This document shows, piece by piece, positions 11,848 to 12,043 of a DNA stretch of 12,043 nucleotides. Each line of letters begins with the position of its first letter. Within the stretch, counting starts at the first letter, position 1. Location: contig MFQK01000043.1 of the NCBI GenBank assembly GCA_001783035.1, positions 1,345 through 13,387 of the forward strand, read 5' to 3'. The notes beneath the pieces are model-generated. The model ran no database searches, was not told the origin of the DNA, and worked only from the letters and a program-made list of their open reading frames with translations. The stretch is from Candidatus Magasanikbacteria bacterium RIFCSPLOWO2_02_FULL_44_11. GTDB taxonomy: Bacteria > Patescibacteriota > Patescibacteriia > Magasanikbacterales > GWA2-37-8. The position numbers were made by a program, and so were the translations under genes.

Positions 11848-11939
11848 GGAGAGGTGGCCGAGTTGGTCGAAGGCACCACACTGCTAACGTGGCAGGGTCT
11901 AAAAAGCCCTCGAGGGTTCGAATCCCTCCCTCTCCGCCA
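11848..11939 (+). tRNA. tRNA-Ser (anticodon GCT)
   Basis: Class II tRNA of 92 nt. The acceptor arms are GGAGAGG/CCTCTCC. The anticodon loop CTGCTAA gives GCT (11883-11885). There is a long variable arm (around GGGTCTAAAAAGCCC) and the T arm GAGGG-TTCGAAT-CCCTC. Discriminator G and an encoded CCA close it. The last anticodon-stem pair is an A-C mismatch (CCACA/CGTGG). Confidence 0.95.
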
Positions 11940-11969
11940 ATTTACACTTTTTGCGAAATTGTAAGAAGT

Positions 11970-12035
11970 TGCCTCGGCGCGTTGCGCCTCGGCATGGTAT
12001 TTCCCCGCGAGAATCCAAGCATTTTTGAGGGGGAA
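11970..12035. other. GC-rich hairpins at the window edge, function unknown
   Basis: TGCC-TC-GGCGC-GTT-GCGCC-TC-GGCA (11970-11994) folds as a hairpin and also contains the direct repeat GCCTCGGC (11971-11978, 11986-11993). TTCCCC (12001-12006) can pair with GGGGAA (12030-12035). No T-run follows the first hairpin. This may be the start of a feature cut off by the window. Confidence 0.4.
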
Positions 12036-12043
12036 CGAAAGCG

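Noticed and set aside
11675..11881. 68-codon minus-strand frame with an IIWQA repeat
   Set aside because: It runs antisense through tRNA-Ser and its promoter, and its repeats only reflect the 15-bp DNA repeat. No start signal.

Overview
The window most likely comes from a member of the Patescibacteria (Candidate Phyla Radiation). Four things suggest this: the gene set (VanW-family wall protein, DUF5667 protein paired with an ECF sigma factor, U32 peptidase with a mini-ferredoxin, DUF378 protein); genes with almost no Shine-Dalgarno sequences; promoters whose -10 box sits only 9 to 14 nt before the ATG, implying leaderless or nearly leaderless mRNAs; and moderate to low GC. TGA acts as a normal stop (VanW, HigA), so the Gracilibacteria/Absconditabacteria code is not in use. 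The lineage is an inference; no rRNA is present.

Region 1 (1-3724) is mostly housekeeping. clpP (+) ends in a terminator. It is followed by a consensus sigma70 promoter driving a ~325-nt structured transcript with no convincing coding capacity, which is a candidate new small RNA. On the minus strand, hsp20 and a VanW-family membrane protein form an operon. A bidirectional terminator separates it from the RNA. tRNA-Phe(GAA) and tRNA-Pro(UGG) follow on the plus strand.

Region 2 (3807-5340) is AT-rich and accessory. It holds an intact DUF6922 antitoxin-like gene whose AbiEii-type toxin partner has lost its start codon and catalytic half, then a methyltransferase-like gene.

Region 3 (5400-6937) is a two-gene unit: a U32-family protein of the TrhP/RlhA tRNA/rRNA hydroxylation type, overlapped by a 4Fe-4S ferredoxin.

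Region 4 (6938-9340) is again AT-rich. It holds a membrane-protein gene broken by an in-frame TAG, a HigBA-like toxin-antitoxin pair with a promoter and palindromic operator inside the toxin's 3' end, mntP, and a two-helix small membrane protein frameshifted in a T7 run. A dispersed repeat family (five copies, centred on a TATTTC-GAAATA palindrome and usually next to a terminator) punctuates regions 2 to 4.

Region 5 (9301-12043) carries an ECF sigma factor and a DUF5667 membrane protein (probable sigma/anti-sigma pair, minus strand) downstream of a tandem 60-bp duplication and a 15-bp triplet repeat. It then has a DUF378 gene with a palindrome over its start codon, a second 15-bp triplet repeat, and tRNA-Ser(GCU) with a near-consensus promoter.

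No single large new defence or mobile system is visible. The strongest candidates for new biology are the structured RNA, the dispersed repeat family, and the cluster of decaying accessory genes between those repeats.
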